NCBI GenBank assembly: GCA_003244255.1
Contig: QHCD01000029.1
Span: 1 to 64,000, forward strand
Reading direction: 5' to 3'
Origin: Pseudonocardiales bacterium
GTDB lineage: Bacteria; Actinomycetota; Actinomycetes; Mycobacteriales; QHCD01
Length of the DNA stretch: 64,000 bases
Part shown: positions 33,099-42,266 of the stretch, one piece after another
Position numbering within the stretch: position 1 is the stretch's first letter
How the letters are laid out: the number at the start of each line of letters is the position of its first letter
Program-made: the position numbers and the translations under genes
Notes under the pieces: model-generated
Told to the model about the DNA's origin: nothing
The model's database searches: none
What the model saw: only the letters and a program-made list of their open reading frames with translations

Positions 33099-36000
33099 AG
33101 GTCCACGCCGTCACGTCGGAGGGCGCCTTTGAGAATTCGATCGAGGCGCACCTGCTGGCGAATGGCTGGTTGCCGGGCAGCCCGGCCGGCTATGACCGCG
33201 CGCTCGGCCTCGACCCGTCCGAGCTGGTCGCATTCCTCGTGGAATCGCAGCCGGACGAGTGGGAACAGCTCACGCAGCGGCTCGGCGGGGCTGCGACAGC
33301 AGGCGACAGGGTGGCGAAGTACGTCGCCGACCAGCTGACCCTGCGCGGTACGATCGACGTCCTGCGTGGTGGCACCAAGATGAACGGCGTCTCGTTCCGG
33401 CTGGCTTTCTTTGCGCCCGCCAATCGCCTGACGGTCAGCCTTTGGCAGCGGTACAAGGAGAATCGGCTCACGGTCGTGCGGCAGCTGCATCACAGCGAGT
33501 CCACCCCGTCCGATTCGATGGACATGGTGCTGTTCGTCAACGGCGTGCCGATCGCGACCGCTGAGTTGAAGAACCCGCTCACCCAGCAGGGCGTTGCGCA
33601 CGCGATGAAGCAGTACCAGCGGGACCGTAATCCGGCCGACCTGATCTTCCGCGCTCGCACGGTCGTCCATTTCGCGGTCGACCCGAGCCAGATCTATACG
33701 ACGACCCGGCTCGCGGGCGAGCAGACGCGGTTCCTGCCGTTCAACCAAGGCTCGGGTGGCCCGGGACGCAAGGGCGGCGCCGGCAACCTGGCCAACCCGG
33801 ATGGCTACGACACCGCCTACCTATGGGAACGGGTCTGGGACCGCGACGCATGGCTCGGGCTGCTGGGCGAGTTCGTCCACGTCGAGGACGTCTACGACGC
33901 CGACGGCAAGAAGACCGGCGACACCACGACGCTGTTTCCGCGCTTCCATCAGTGGGACGCGGTGCGGCGGCTGCTCGACGCGACACGGCGGTCCGGGCCA
34001 GGGACCAACCGGCTGATCCAGCACTCGGCCGGCTCGGGCAAGTCGAACACCATCGCCTGGCTCGCCCACCACCTCTCGCGGCTGCACACGCCGTCGTTCC
34101 ACGGCGAGCTGACCGACGCGGTGAAGGCAGCCGGGCTGGGCATCGACCAGCCGATCTTCAACAAGGTCGTCGTCATCACCGACCGGGTCGTGCTGGATCG
34201 GCAGTTGCAGTCGACGGTCGCCGGGTTCGCGCACACGCCGGGCACGATCGTGAAGATCGACGAGGACTCGAAACAGCTGCGCGCTGCGCTGGCCGGCAAT
34301 ACGGCCCGGATCATCATCACCACGTTGCAGAAGTTCCCGGTCGTCGCCGAGGCCGCCGCCCAAGGCGACGGCAAGGGCGTCGCAGGCAGCCGGTTCGCGG
34401 TGATCGTCGACGAGGCGCACTCGTCGACGTCGGGCGAGGCGGTGAAGGACATGAAGCAGGTCCTCGGCGCCTCGACCCTGGTCACCGCGGACCAGGCGGC
34501 CGACCCGCTCACCATTGCCGAGGTGGCCGAGGCGCAGATCGAGGACGAGGCCGGCGACGCCGTCGACCTGATCGCCGAGTCGATGACCGCTCGCGGCGGA
34601 CAGTCGAACCTCGCGTTCTTCGCGTTCACCGCGACGCCGAAGCCGAAGACGCTGGAGCTGTTCGGCGATCTCGTCACCGGCGCGGACGGTGACCCGCTGC
34701 GGGTGCCGTTCCACCTGTATTCGATGCGGCAGGCGATCGAGGAGGAGTTCATCCTCGACGTCCTGGCCAACTACACCACCTACGACACCTACTACCGGCT
34801 CGCGAACCACGAACCTGATCACGATCCGGAGGTGCCGACCAGCAAGGCCTCGGCGGCGCTGGCGCGGTTCGTGTCGCTGCATGAGACGAACCTGGCGCAG
34901 AAGGCAGAGATCATCGTCGAGCACTTCCGGCAGAAGACGGCCGGCAAGATCGGCGGGCACGCCAAGGCGATGGTGGTGACCCGGTCACGGCTGCACGCGG
35001 TGCGCTACAAGCTGGCTATCGACACCTACATCGCCAAGAAGGGCTATGACACCGGGCCGGGGCGTATCGCCGCGCTGGTGGCGTTCTCCGGTACCGTCGT
35101 CGACCCGACCGACACGGCCGTCAGCTACACCGAGGCCATGATGAACGGTTTCGGCGAGCGGCAGCTCCCCAAACGGCTCGCCTCGGATGACTACCAGGTG
35201 CTCGTCGTCGCCGAGAAGTACCAGACCGGGTTCGACCAGCCGCTGCTGCACACCATGTACGTCGACAAGAAGCTGGCCGGCGTCAGAGCGGTGCAGACGC
35301 TGTCGCGGCTCAATCGCATCCACCCCGGCAAGGCCGACACGTTCGTGCTCGACTTCGCCAACAAGGCCGAGGAGATCCGGGACGCGTTCGAGCCGTTCTT
35401 CGAGCAGTCCTCGGCCGCACCGACAGACCCGAACCTGCTCTACGCGCTCGAGCACACGATTGCGGGTGGGCACGTCATCCACCCCGATGAACAGAAGGCT
35501 GCGGTCGCCGCGCTGGTAAGTGGTGCTTCGGCTAACCAGAAGATCATCTACGCCAACACGACACCGGCCGTGGCGCGGTTCGTCGCACTGGACGAGGATG
35601 CGCAGGATGTCTTCCGGGATGCGCTGAAGTCATTCGTGCGTGCCTACTCGTTCCTTGCGCAGGTCATGCCGTGGACCGACCGCGACCTCGAATCGCTCTA
35701 CCTCTACGGACGCGCGCTGCTGCCGCTGCTGCCGACCGCGCCGGGGGACCCGCTGCCGCAGATCAGCGAGTCCGTGCTGCTGACCCACCTGCGCACCGAG
35801 GCGCAGGGCCAGGAGGAGAACCTCTCGCTGACCACCGGCACCGACGAGCCCGGCGTCGCACTACCTGGCGGCGGCACGGGTAAGGCCTACGAGTCGCCGA
35901 TGGAGAAGCTGTCGCAACTGATCGACAACCTGAACCAGCGATACGGGATGAACCTCGACGACGCCGACAAGGTGTGGTTCGAGCAGCAGAAGCAGGCGGT

Positions 36001-36217
36001 CAAAGACGACGACCACATGCGCGTCGTCGCGTTGAACAACGACCGCGACGGCTACAACGTGGTTCTGCAGAAGTACGCCGAGACCAAGATCGTCGACCGG
36101 CACGAGGCGAACGGCCAGCTGTTCGCAGCGTTCTTCGAGAAACCCGGCTTCCGCGAGATGCTGATCAACTACCTGGCCGGCTCCTACGACGACATCCGCG
36201 ACGAAGACGCGTCGTAA
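33095..36217 (+). CDS. hsdR: Type I restriction endonuclease/translocase subunit R
   Basis: A 1040-aa protein starting at GTG 33095, overlapping vapC. The N-terminal RecB-like nuclease domain includes VPIATAELKNPLTQQGVAHA with the E-x-K pair. The superfamily 2 motor follows: P-loop SAGSGKSNTI at about residue 312, DEAH box VIVDEAHSSTSG at about 437, and motif III FFAFTATPKPKT at about 510. Later motifs include VVAEKYQTGFDQP and LSRLNRIHPGKAD. A helical C-terminal region docks onto the methylase. Full length and undamaged, in contrast to the copy at 29.6 kb. It pumps and cuts unmethylated DNA together with HsdM and HsdS. Confidence 0.92.
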   Translation: MKVHAVTSEGAFENSIEAHLLANGWLPGSPAGYDRALGLDPSELVAFLVESQPDEWEQLTQRLGGAATAGDRVAKYVADQLTLRGTIDVLRGGTKMNGVSFRLAFFAPANRLTVSLWQRYKENRLTVVRQLHHSESTPSDSMDMVLFVNGVPIATAELKNPLTQQGVAHAMKQYQRDRNPADLIFRARTVVHFAVDPSQIYTTTRLAGEQTRFLPFNQGSGGPGRKGGAGNLANPDGYDTAYLWERVWDRDAWLGLLGEFVHVEDVYDADGKKTGDTTTLFPRFHQWDAVRRLLDATRRSGPGTNRLIQHSAGSGKSNTIAWLAHHLSRLHTPSFHGELTDAVKAAGLGIDQPIFNKVVVITDRVVLDRQLQSTVAGFAHTPGTIVKIDEDSKQLRAALAGNTARIIITTLQKFPVVAEAAAQGDGKGVAGSRFAVIVDEAHSSTSGEAVKDMKQVLGASTLVTADQAADPLTIAEVAEAQIEDEAGDAVDLIAESMTARGGQSNLAFFAFTATPKPKTLELFGDLVTGADGDPLRVPFHLYSMRQAIEEEFILDVLANYTTYDTYYRLANHEPDHDPEVPTSKASAALARFVSLHETNLAQKAEIIVEHFRQKTAGKIGGHAKAMVVTRSRLHAVRYKLAIDTYIAKKGYDTGPGRIAALVAFSGTVVDPTDTAVSYTEAMMNGFGERQLPKRLASDDYQVLVVAEKYQTGFDQPLLHTMYVDKKLAGVRAVQTLSRLNRIHPGKADTFVLDFANKAEEIRDAFEPFFEQSSAAPTDPNLLYALEHTIAGGHVIHPDEQKAAVAALVSGASANQKIIYANTTPAVARFVALDEDAQDVFRDALKSFVRAYSFLAQVMPWTDRDLESLYLYGRALLPLLPTAPGDPLPQISESVLLTHLRTEAQGQEENLSLTTGTDEPGVALPGGGTGKAYESPMEKLSQLIDNLNQRYGMNLDDADKVWFEQQKQAVKDDDHMRVVALNNDRDGYNVVLQKYAETKIVDRHEANGQLFAAFFEKPGFREMLINYLAGSYDDIRDEDAS

Positions 36218-36500
36218 CTTGGTCCTGGTGGTCGGCGGCGGCCGGTAGGTCTGGAAGCCGAGCTGGGCAGCGCTCCACGACGTTCGCAACGAAGCGGTGC
36301 GTCAGGGCGCACGCATGGAGGCACATCCGCTTCGATGGCTCGACGTGGCCCTGTGGATGCACGCGCGAAACTCCAGCGCGGAGCTGGACGGCCCGTCGGG
36401 AGGTAGGGCCGCTGTTGAGACGGCGTCGGACGTCGGGCCGGCCGATCGGCGTCCCAGCCGGACCGTCACGAGGCTGGGACGCCGGACCGGTGCCGGCCGA

Positions 36501-36656
36501 TCAGTACCAGTGCCGCCGGCCGCCGATCTCGCGACCCGCGAGGCCCAGCAGGAACAGGACGGCGCCAATCACCACGACGACGATTCCGATCGTCCAGACG
36601 ATGGCGATCTTGAGCAGAAACCCGACGATGAGCAGGACCAGACCGAGAATGATCAT
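36501..36656 (-). CDS. DUF6131-type two-helix membrane protein
   Basis: A 51-aa protein from ATG 36656. Two hydrophobic helices (MIILGLVLLIVGFLLKI; VWTIGIVVVVIGAVLFLLG) are followed by the conserved C-terminus GREIGGRRHWY. The pattern matches the small actinobacterial DUF6131 family. Function unknown. Short of usual annotation cut-offs. The 36218-36500 stretch before it holds no gene I can support. Confidence 0.75.
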   Translation of the reverse strand: MIILGLVLLIVGFLLKIAIVWTIGIVVVVIGAVLFLLGLAGREIGGRRHWY

Positions 36657-36808
36657 GGGGACTCCCAGCGCGTTGTTGGGTCGCTCCCGACCAGAAGGGG
36701 TTGTCGACGCACAGACAACGCTGGGGCCGGGCTGCGACGTCTCGGATGGGCCGCGGGTCTCTGGGCGACGTTCGTGACGGCAACGTCAGTATGACGGAGT
36801 TTCGCCTC

Positions 36809-36873
36809 GGCTGCCAGTCTCGGCTGCCAGTCTCGGCTGCCAGCCCCAGGTGCCAGCGTCAGGTGCCAGCCTC
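36809..36873. repeat. Five tandem 13-base repeats
   Basis: Units GGCTGCCAGTCTC (36809, 36822), GGCTGCCAGCCCC (36835), AGGTGCCAGCGTC (36848) and AGGTGCCAGCCTC (36861). They overlap the last five codons and stop of the GAF-ANTAR gene. The unit is not a multiple of three, so expansion would alter its C-terminus. Confidence 0.8.
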
Positions 36874-37581
36874 AGGTGAGGAACGGGGGCGACTCTTCAC
36901 GACGTCAGCAGCCACGCCGCCGAGCTTGCGGCGCTCCCGCCGGGCCTGGGCGCGCATCAGCTGGTAGGCATCCCGCGCGGAAACGTTGTGCTGGTTCATC
37001 AGAACACCCTTGGCCTGCTCGATGACGGCGCGCGAGTCGAGCGCGCCCTGCAGCTGCCCGGCCAGTTCGGTCTTCTCCTCTGCCTGCAGCATGCTGGCGA
37101 TGAGCAGGGCCGCCAGATCGGTGAAGGCAAGCAACGCCAGCTCGCCTTCGGGTGACCAGGGGTGCCGGTCCTTCGACACGACGCCGACGACGCCGATCGC
37201 CTGTTGGTTGTAGGGGATCGGGCTGGCGAGCACGGCCCGGATGCCCCTGTCCAACGCGGCCGCGGTGAAGTCCGGCCACCGGGCGTCCTCGCTCAGGTCC
37301 TCGGCACAGATCAGTTGCTTGTCCTCGTAGGCGGCGATGCACGGACCTTCGTCATGGGTGATCTGCAGCTGCTCCAGGTATTCGAACCGGGCATCGGAGA
37401 CGGCGGCGTTGCGCAGCTGATGGTCGGCGTCGACCAGCATCAGTCCGGCGCCGTCGACGTCGAAGATTGCGTGCGTTGTCCGCACGATCTGGTGCATGGC
37501 CTCGTCGATCGGGGTGGCTCCGAAGCGCAGCTCGCCGAGCTCGGTCATCGCATGTCGCACGTCGCACGTCGAGACGGCCAT
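36859..37581 (-). CDS. GAF-ANTAR domain regulator
   Basis: A 240-aa protein. GAF domain at about residues 20-165 (FDVDGAGLMLVDADHQLRNA; ITHDEGPCIAAYEDKQLICA; GIRAVLASPIPYNQQAIGVV). C-terminal ANTAR domain at about 175-230 (AVIEQAKGVLMNQHNVSARD, AYQLMRAQARRERRKL). ANTAR proteins bind paired hairpins in mRNA leaders and prevent termination; the GAF domain probably senses a ligand. The final residues are encoded within a 13-base tandem repeat. Confidence 0.85.
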   Translation of the reverse strand: MAVSTCDVRHAMTELGELRFGATPIDEAMHQIVRTTHAIFDVDGAGLMLVDADHQLRNAAVSDARFEYLEQLQITHDEGPCIAAYEDKQLICAEDLSEDARWPDFTAAALDRGIRAVLASPIPYNQQAIGVVGVVSKDRHPWSPEGELALLAFTDLAALLIASMLQAEEKTELAGQLQGALDSRAVIEQAKGVLMNQHNVSARDAYQLMRAQARRERRKLGGVAADVVKSRPRSSPEAGT

Positions 37582-37698
37582 CCGTAGCTCCTAGCCTGTC
37601 CACGACCGGTGGGGGAAGCACCGACCCCCGCGGACCATCGGCGTCGAGCATCGCCGAGTCATCCGCACTTCGCAAGATCGCCTGGCTCCCCGCCCGAG

Positions 37699-38517
37699 TC
37701 AGGTCTTGGCCCAGCGGGCCGCGGCGAATCCATACAGTCCGAACGCGATGAGCCCGAGGGCGAGCGCGCCGAGCAGCCAGGGCCCGTAGGCGCGGTCGGC
37801 GAGCGTTCGGAGGGCGCCGTCCAGGCCGGTCGACTTCTGCGGGTCGAACGTGACCGCCGCGTCCACCACGAGGACGCCGGCTACGGCGACCACGACGCCG
37901 CGCGCGGTCGTGCCGATCATGCCGAGGCGGACCACGACGGTGCGCGTTCGGCCGGTCAGCTCGTCCATTCGCAACTGCTTCTCGAACTTCTTCCGCAGCC
38001 CTTCGACGATCATGCCGAGGCCGACGACGACGACGATCAGCCCGATCAGCCCGATCAGCCAGCGGCCGTAACCGTGCTTCATGACGCGGCCGGTCAGCGT
38101 CGCCTGCTGCTGCGACTGCCCCCGTTTGGAGCTGCCAGCGATGAAGCTGAAGGTCGTCAGCGCGAACGCGGCGTAGACGATCCCGCGGACCAGCGACTGC
38201 AGCCGGGGCCCTGGCTTCTTGCCTTCGGCGGCGGTGCCGAAGGCTGCCTCGCTCAGCCGCCAGATGGCGTAGGCGGCGAAGCCGATACCGAGGATCCACA
38301 GCAGCGCGATGCCGAAGGAGTGCTGGGCGATGTCGGCCAGCGCGCCGCGCTGGTTCGCCTCGTGGCTGCCGTGACCCCGCGCAATCTGGACGGCAAGCCA
38401 TCCGATGACGACGTAGACGAACGCTCGAGCGGCGAGGCCGAACCGCGCGAGACCCGACATCGCCCGGCTGTTCGATGCACGCCGTGCCGATGATGCGACC
38501 TGTGCCATGGCGCCCAC
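37699..38517 (-). CDS. DUF1206-domain integral membrane protein
   Basis: A 272-aa protein with six predicted membrane helices in three pairs, each pair repeating the DUF1206 pattern (LARFGLAARAFVYVVIGWLA; GIVYAAFALTTFSFIAGS; RLGMIGTTARGVVVAVAGVL). Function unknown in the family. The start at 38517 (MGAMAQ) or 38508 (MAQVAS) is equally possible. Intact and monocistronic as far as visible. Confidence 0.85.
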   Translation of the reverse strand: MGAMAQVASSARRASNSRAMSGLARFGLAARAFVYVVIGWLAVQIARGHGSHEANQRGALADIAQHSFGIALLWILGIGFAAYAIWRLSEAAFGTAAEGKKPGPRLQSLVRGIVYAAFALTTFSFIAGSSKRGQSQQQATLTGRVMKHGYGRWLIGLIGLIVVVVGLGMIVEGLRKKFEKQLRMDELTGRTRTVVVRLGMIGTTARGVVVAVAGVLVVDAAVTFDPQKSTGLDGALRTLADRAYGPWLLGALALGLIAFGLYGFAAARWAKT

Positions 38518-38709
38518 TGCTTTCTCACGTCGTCAGAGCCCGGCGAGCCGGTGTCGACACTAGCGGCCGACCAGCCCTGGGGCAGCGCCAAAACAGAGGT
38601 GGCACCCGCTGTGATACCGCCGGGCGGGCGGCACGCTAGCGTCCGGGCTAGCGACTTGCGGCGGATGCCTTTACAGCCGGGACTGACGGGAGTAGAACAG
38701 GTACTCCTG

Positions 38710-38757
38710 GTTGGTAACTTAGCAACGCTGCGAGGAGGCAGATGGTGGGTTACCAAC
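38710..38757 (+). promoter_or_regulatory. Inverted repeat in leader of the secreted PG-binding gene
   Basis: GTTGGTAAC (38710-38718) pairs perfectly with GTTACCAAC (38749-38757) across a 30-base loop that itself contains a GGAGGC. It lies 65 bases before the gene start. Could be a structured leader. It does not show the conserved features I would expect of the c-di-AMP riboswitch often found before wall hydrolases. Confidence 0.35.
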
Positions 38758-38821
38758 GTCACGGCCGGTGCCGCAGTGCGGCCCGGGCTCGCGGCTCGGC
38801 AACGGACTAAGGAGGAAGAAC

Positions 38822-40012
38822 GTGACCCACCACCAGATCCGCCACGACTCCCCACCGGGTCGCCGTCGTCTACCGGCCATGGTTGTCGCCCTGTGCGGCG
38901 TGTTGGGCTTGGCGGTGCTCGGGTTGGTCGCGCCCGCCGGCGCCGCCAGTCCGGCGACGATCAGTACCACCCAGGTTCAGTACGACCTGGCCGGGCTGGG
39001 GTACCTGCCGTTCTCCGGGGTGGACGGCATCGTGGGCCCGCAGACCCAGGGCGCTACCAGAGCGTTTCAGACCGACAACTGTCTGACCGTCGATGGCATC
39101 GCCGGCCCGCAGACCGACGGCGCGCTGGGCACGGTGGTGACCAGGGTGCAGGCCGCGGCCGGAGCCGGCCAGGACGGCCTGTACGGTCCGAACACCAGAG
39201 CGGCCGTGCAGAACTACCAGGCCGCGCGCGGGCTGGCCGCCGACGGGCAGGCCGGACCGAACACGATGGCCGCGATGGGCATCACCCGGGTGCAGAACTG
39301 CCAGCCGCCGCCGCCACCGCCCCCGCCGCCGCCGCCTCCGCCGCCGCCGTCCGGCGGCCAGTCGTGGGGCGTGGATTCCACCGTGGCGATCAGCCAGGAC
39401 AGCATCAACGCCGTCAACGCCGACGCGGGTGCCGTGCCAGCGGTATGGGGTCGCTACGTCAGTGACTGCATCACCTGCGGAACGACCATTACGGCCGGCG
39501 AGGTGAGCCTCGCGCACAGCAACGGGATCAAGATCCTGCTCATCTCCGCCGACCTCGGGTCCAGTCACGACACCGGCTCCGCCGCCGGAACGACCGATGG
39601 TCAGCAGGCGGTCAGCGACGCCAAGGCCAACGTCAACGCGCCGGCGGGGACGCTGCTCGTCAAGGACATCGAGACCTCCACCGACGCGAGTTTCCTGGGC
39701 GCCTGGTACGCCGCCGTTGAAGGGGCCGGCTACACGCCCGGCTTCTACCTCAACCCCACCCATTCCGACGTCAACGACGCCTTCTGCGGAGCGGTTGGCG
39801 CCACGCCCGGATTCTCCTCGGCGATCGTCCACAGCTACGAGCCGCTCGTCGACGGCGGACCCACCGGGCCGTCATCCGCACCGCCACTGGCCAACGCTGC
39901 TCACTTCTCCTGCGGCGGCGGTGTGTACGACGTCTATCAGTACAGCCAGGCCAACGGCAACGATCTCTACGACCAGGACGTCGTCAGCACCGACACGCCA
40001 GGATTGCTCTGA
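38822..40012 (+). CDS. Secreted peptidoglycan-binding protein with DUF1906 glycoside-hydrolase-like domain
   Basis: GTG 38822 follows AAGGAGG. The 396-aa product has a basic n-region and signal peptide (MVVALCGVLGLAVLGLVAPA, cut near AGAA). Two PG_binding_1 repeats follow (QYDLAGLGYLPFSGVDGIVG; VQAAAGAGQDGLYGPNTRAA), then a run of 15 prolines and a DUF1906 domain (GQSWGVDSTVAISQDSINAV; LLISADLGSSHD; LVKDIETSTDASFLGAWYAA; YTPGFYLNPTHSD). The acidic KDIE strand is a likely catalytic site. Probably binds or cleaves cell wall outside the membrane. Confidence 0.88.
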   Translation: MTHHQIRHDSPPGRRRLPAMVVALCGVLGLAVLGLVAPAGAASPATISTTQVQYDLAGLGYLPFSGVDGIVGPQTQGATRAFQTDNCLTVDGIAGPQTDGALGTVVTRVQAAAGAGQDGLYGPNTRAAVQNYQAARGLAADGQAGPNTMAAMGITRVQNCQPPPPPPPPPPPPPPPSGGQSWGVDSTVAISQDSINAVNADAGAVPAVWGRYVSDCITCGTTITAGEVSLAHSNGIKILLISADLGSSHDTGSAAGTTDGQQAVSDAKANVNAPAGTLLVKDIETSTDASFLGAWYAAVEGAGYTPGFYLNPTHSDVNDAFCGAVGATPGFSSAIVHSYEPLVDGGPTGPSSAPPLANAAHFSCGGGVYDVYQYSQANGNDLYDQDVVSTDTPGLL

Positions 40013-40052
40013 CCGATTGCTCTGACCGACGAGGCCCTGATGACACAGGGCA

Positions 40053-40893
40053 CTAGGGCAACGGTGCCGGATCGGGGGCGGGGCCAACCGAGGGGCCCCG
40101 CCCCCGCCGGCGCCAGAGCAGGAGGGACGCCCCGCCGATCAGCACCACGACGGCGGTGATCGGTAGCGAGTAGCCGATGAGCTTGACAACCCACCGCACC
40201 GTGACGACCAGCGCATGCCAGCCGGAGACAAAGGCCGCGCCCAAGCCAGCCGCCTTCGAGTGCCGCTTCACGGGGGCGGGCTTCGGTGGCGTGGACAGGT
40301 GCACGGTGAGCGTCGCGAGCGCGATCTCGTCGGCGAGCGCACGCTGCTGACCCTGCATGGATTCCAGCTCCGACTCCCGCTGGGAGAGCTGGTTCTCCAG
40401 CGTTATCAGCGACGTGATGTTGCCGGAGTGGGAGAGGAAGCCGCGCAGCCGCGACACGCTTGTCTGCAGGGCGGCGACGCGCGCTGTGATGTCGGCCTTC
40501 GATGCGGTGACGTCCTGGCCGCGGACCGAGCGGCTGGTCTCGGTACCCAACGCGTCGACCCTGGTGATGACCCCGTTCAGCGTGTCCGGTGGCACCCGCA
40601 GCACCAGAGTCGCCGTGCGCGTGCCGCCGGTGCTGGCGCGGTCGTCTCCGTCGACCCGTCCGCCGGCGGCAGCGCCGAGCGCGACGATCGTGTCGGCCGC
40701 GTGGTCGACGTGGCGGGTGCGCAGGTCGACCGTTGCCGTTCGCACGATGGCGCGTTGTTGCAGCGGGGTGCTCGGTTGCGGTGGGGTGCTCGGTCTGGCC
40801 CCCCGAGCCGGCGCGGCTGCCGGCAGCAGGCCAGCGCCGTTGCTGCCGGCCGATGAGTCCCATGCAGCGAGACCGGGCGGGACGGCGTGCGGG
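40053..40893 (-). CDS. DUF4349-domain protein, uncertain start
   Basis: The C-terminal about 230 residues are a typical DUF4349 protein: RTATVDLRTRHVDHAADTIV, TLVLRVPPDTLNGVITRVDA, SLITLENQLSQRESELESMQ (coiled coil) and a C-terminal membrane helix (GYSLPITAVVVLIGGASLLL) ending in basic residues. The usual N-terminal lipoprotein signal is absent. No ATG or GTG lies in the expected place after the upstream stop (40903-40905); the frame just stays open to 41201. It may use a rare start, or have lost its N-terminus. Confidence 0.65.
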
Positions 40894-40902
40894 TTGCGGG
40901 TG

Positions 40903-41646
40903 TTACCGGACCGTGACGGGCACCGGCCGGCTGACGATGACGCCTGGGGGGACGCCTGGGGTGAGGCCTGCCGTGGCGCCGGCCGTGCGGTACCCGAGGG
41001 CGACGACCATCGTGTACCGGCCGGGGGGCAACCGCCGTTGCGAACAGCTGGTCGTGGGCAGCGGCGCCACCCGCAGCGCCGTGGGCGAACCCCCGGAGCC
41101 CGCCAACACGGAGCTGCCAGACGCGACCACCCGTCCGCCGGCAAGGAGCACCACCCGGACGGATCCCGTTGCGTCGACTGGCTGGCCGGCGGCCGGAACA
41201 TGCAGCTGCGGGCGTACGCCGGTGACCGCGCCAGTCGCCGATCGCGCCAGGCGGACCGACACGCTCGCCGTGTCGGCCGCCGGTCCGGAGCTCACCGGAA
41301 CCGGGCCGCAGGGTGACGGCGCCGCCTGGGGCGGCGCGGCGCCTGCCCTCGGCGCGACGCTCTGAACGGGCTGTGCCGCGGAGCGCGCGTTCGAGGACCC
41401 CCAGTTCCCGCTCGCCAGTTGCCACAGCCCGACGCCGCTGCCGGCGACGAGCGCGACGACCGCGGCGACACCCAGCAGCTTCCGGGCACCGGGAGGAGCC
41501 GGCCGCCAGCGCCGGCGGCGCGTGGCCGGCGTCATCCGCCGGTGTGCCGACGCCCGGTCCAGCACGGCGGGCAGCGGGTCGTCCCACGGGCCGGCCGAGT
41601 CGGCCAGGTCGCGAAGGCGCTCGTGCAGGTCCTCGTCAATCCTCAC
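40903..41646 (-). CDS. Single-pass membrane protein, putative partner of the SigE-family sigma factor
   Basis: A 247-aa protein whose GTG 41646 overlaps the sigma-factor stop (GTGA). The first about 58 residues are cytoplasmic and charged (VRIDEDLHERLRDLADSAGP), then one membrane helix (KLLGVAAVVALVAGSGVGLW) and an exported, Ala/Pro-rich domain with beta strands (SVSVRLARSATGAVTGV; GRYTMVVALGYR). This layout and position suit an anti-sigma-type or signal-sensing partner; no zinc-binding anti-sigma motif is seen. Together with the DUF4349 gene it forms a three-gene operon. Confidence 0.65.
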   Translation of the reverse strand: MRIDEDLHERLRDLADSAGPWDDPLPAVLDRASAHRRMTPATRRRRWRPAPPGARKLLGVAAVVALVAGSGVGLWQLASGNWGSSNARSAAQPVQSVAPRAGAAPPQAAPSPCGPVPVSSGPAADTASVSVRLARSATGAVTGVRPQLHVPAAGQPVDATGSVRVVLLAGGRVVASGSSVLAGSGGSPTALRVAPLPTTSCSQRRLPPGRYTMVVALGYRTAGATAGLTPGVPPGVIVSRPVPVTVR

Positions 41647-42179
41647 GAGCGGGCTCCCTCGACGTGCGTGCGCAGGGCGGCGAGACCGCGTGCGGTCAGG
41701 CTCTTCACCGTGTTGAGCGGACAATCCATCGTGGCCGCGGTGTCGGCCTCGGACAGGTCGACGTAGTGACGCAGCACAACGGCCGTGCGCTGCCGGACCG
41801 GGAGCGCCATCAGCGCCCGCCGCAGCGCGTCGCGCTCGGCCAGCAGCGTCACGTCGTCCGACCTGCCGTCTGCAGGAGGCTCGGGCAGCTCGCCGGTCGG
41901 CTGCTCGCCGCGCCACCTGCGGGCACCCTCCGAGAGCACCACGTTGGTCACGACCTTGCGGGCGTAGGCGTCGCGGTTCTCCCAGAACGCCCGCCTGGGC
42001 CAGGCGAGGTAGATCCTGGTGAGCGCCGTCTGCACCACGTCCTGCGCGGCGTCGCTGTTGCCCGTCATCAGGTACGCCGTGCGGTGCAGCGCGGCACTGC
42101 GGGACCGCACGAAACCCGCGAACTCGGCGTCCGCGTCGTCACTCTCACCGCCCTCGGCTGGGCTGCTGTCCATCCGCAC
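41643..42179 (-). CDS. SigE-family ECF RNA polymerase sigma factor
   Basis: A 178-aa sigma factor with region 2 (FVRSRSAALHRTAYLMTGNS, DAAQDVVQTALTRIYLAWPR) and region 4 (ALMALPVRQRTAVVLRHYVD, LSEADTAATMDCPLNTVKSL). This is the common SigE-family/ECF pattern of actinobacteria. Its stop overlaps the next gene, a membrane protein that is probably its regulator. Target promoters are not identifiable. Confidence 0.85.
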   Translation of the reverse strand: MRMDSSPAEGGESDDADAEFAGFVRSRSAALHRTAYLMTGNSDAAQDVVQTALTRIYLAWPRRAFWENRDAYARKVVTNVVLSEGARRWRGEQPTGELPEPPADGRSDDVTLLAERDALRRALMALPVRQRTAVVLRHYVDLSEADTAATMDCPLNTVKSLTARGLAALRTHVEGARS

Positions 42180-42266
42180 CTCTCGCGGCCCACCGGTTTG
42201 ACCGCCAACAGCATGGACCCAGATGGGCCGGCCGAAGGTTGCATCCGGCGGCGGCCCTTTCCTAGC

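Noticed and set aside
38520-38821. c-di-AMP (ydaO-type) riboswitch before the secreted PG-binding gene
   Set aside because: The leader has one long inverted repeat but not the conserved core sequences I would need to call that class.
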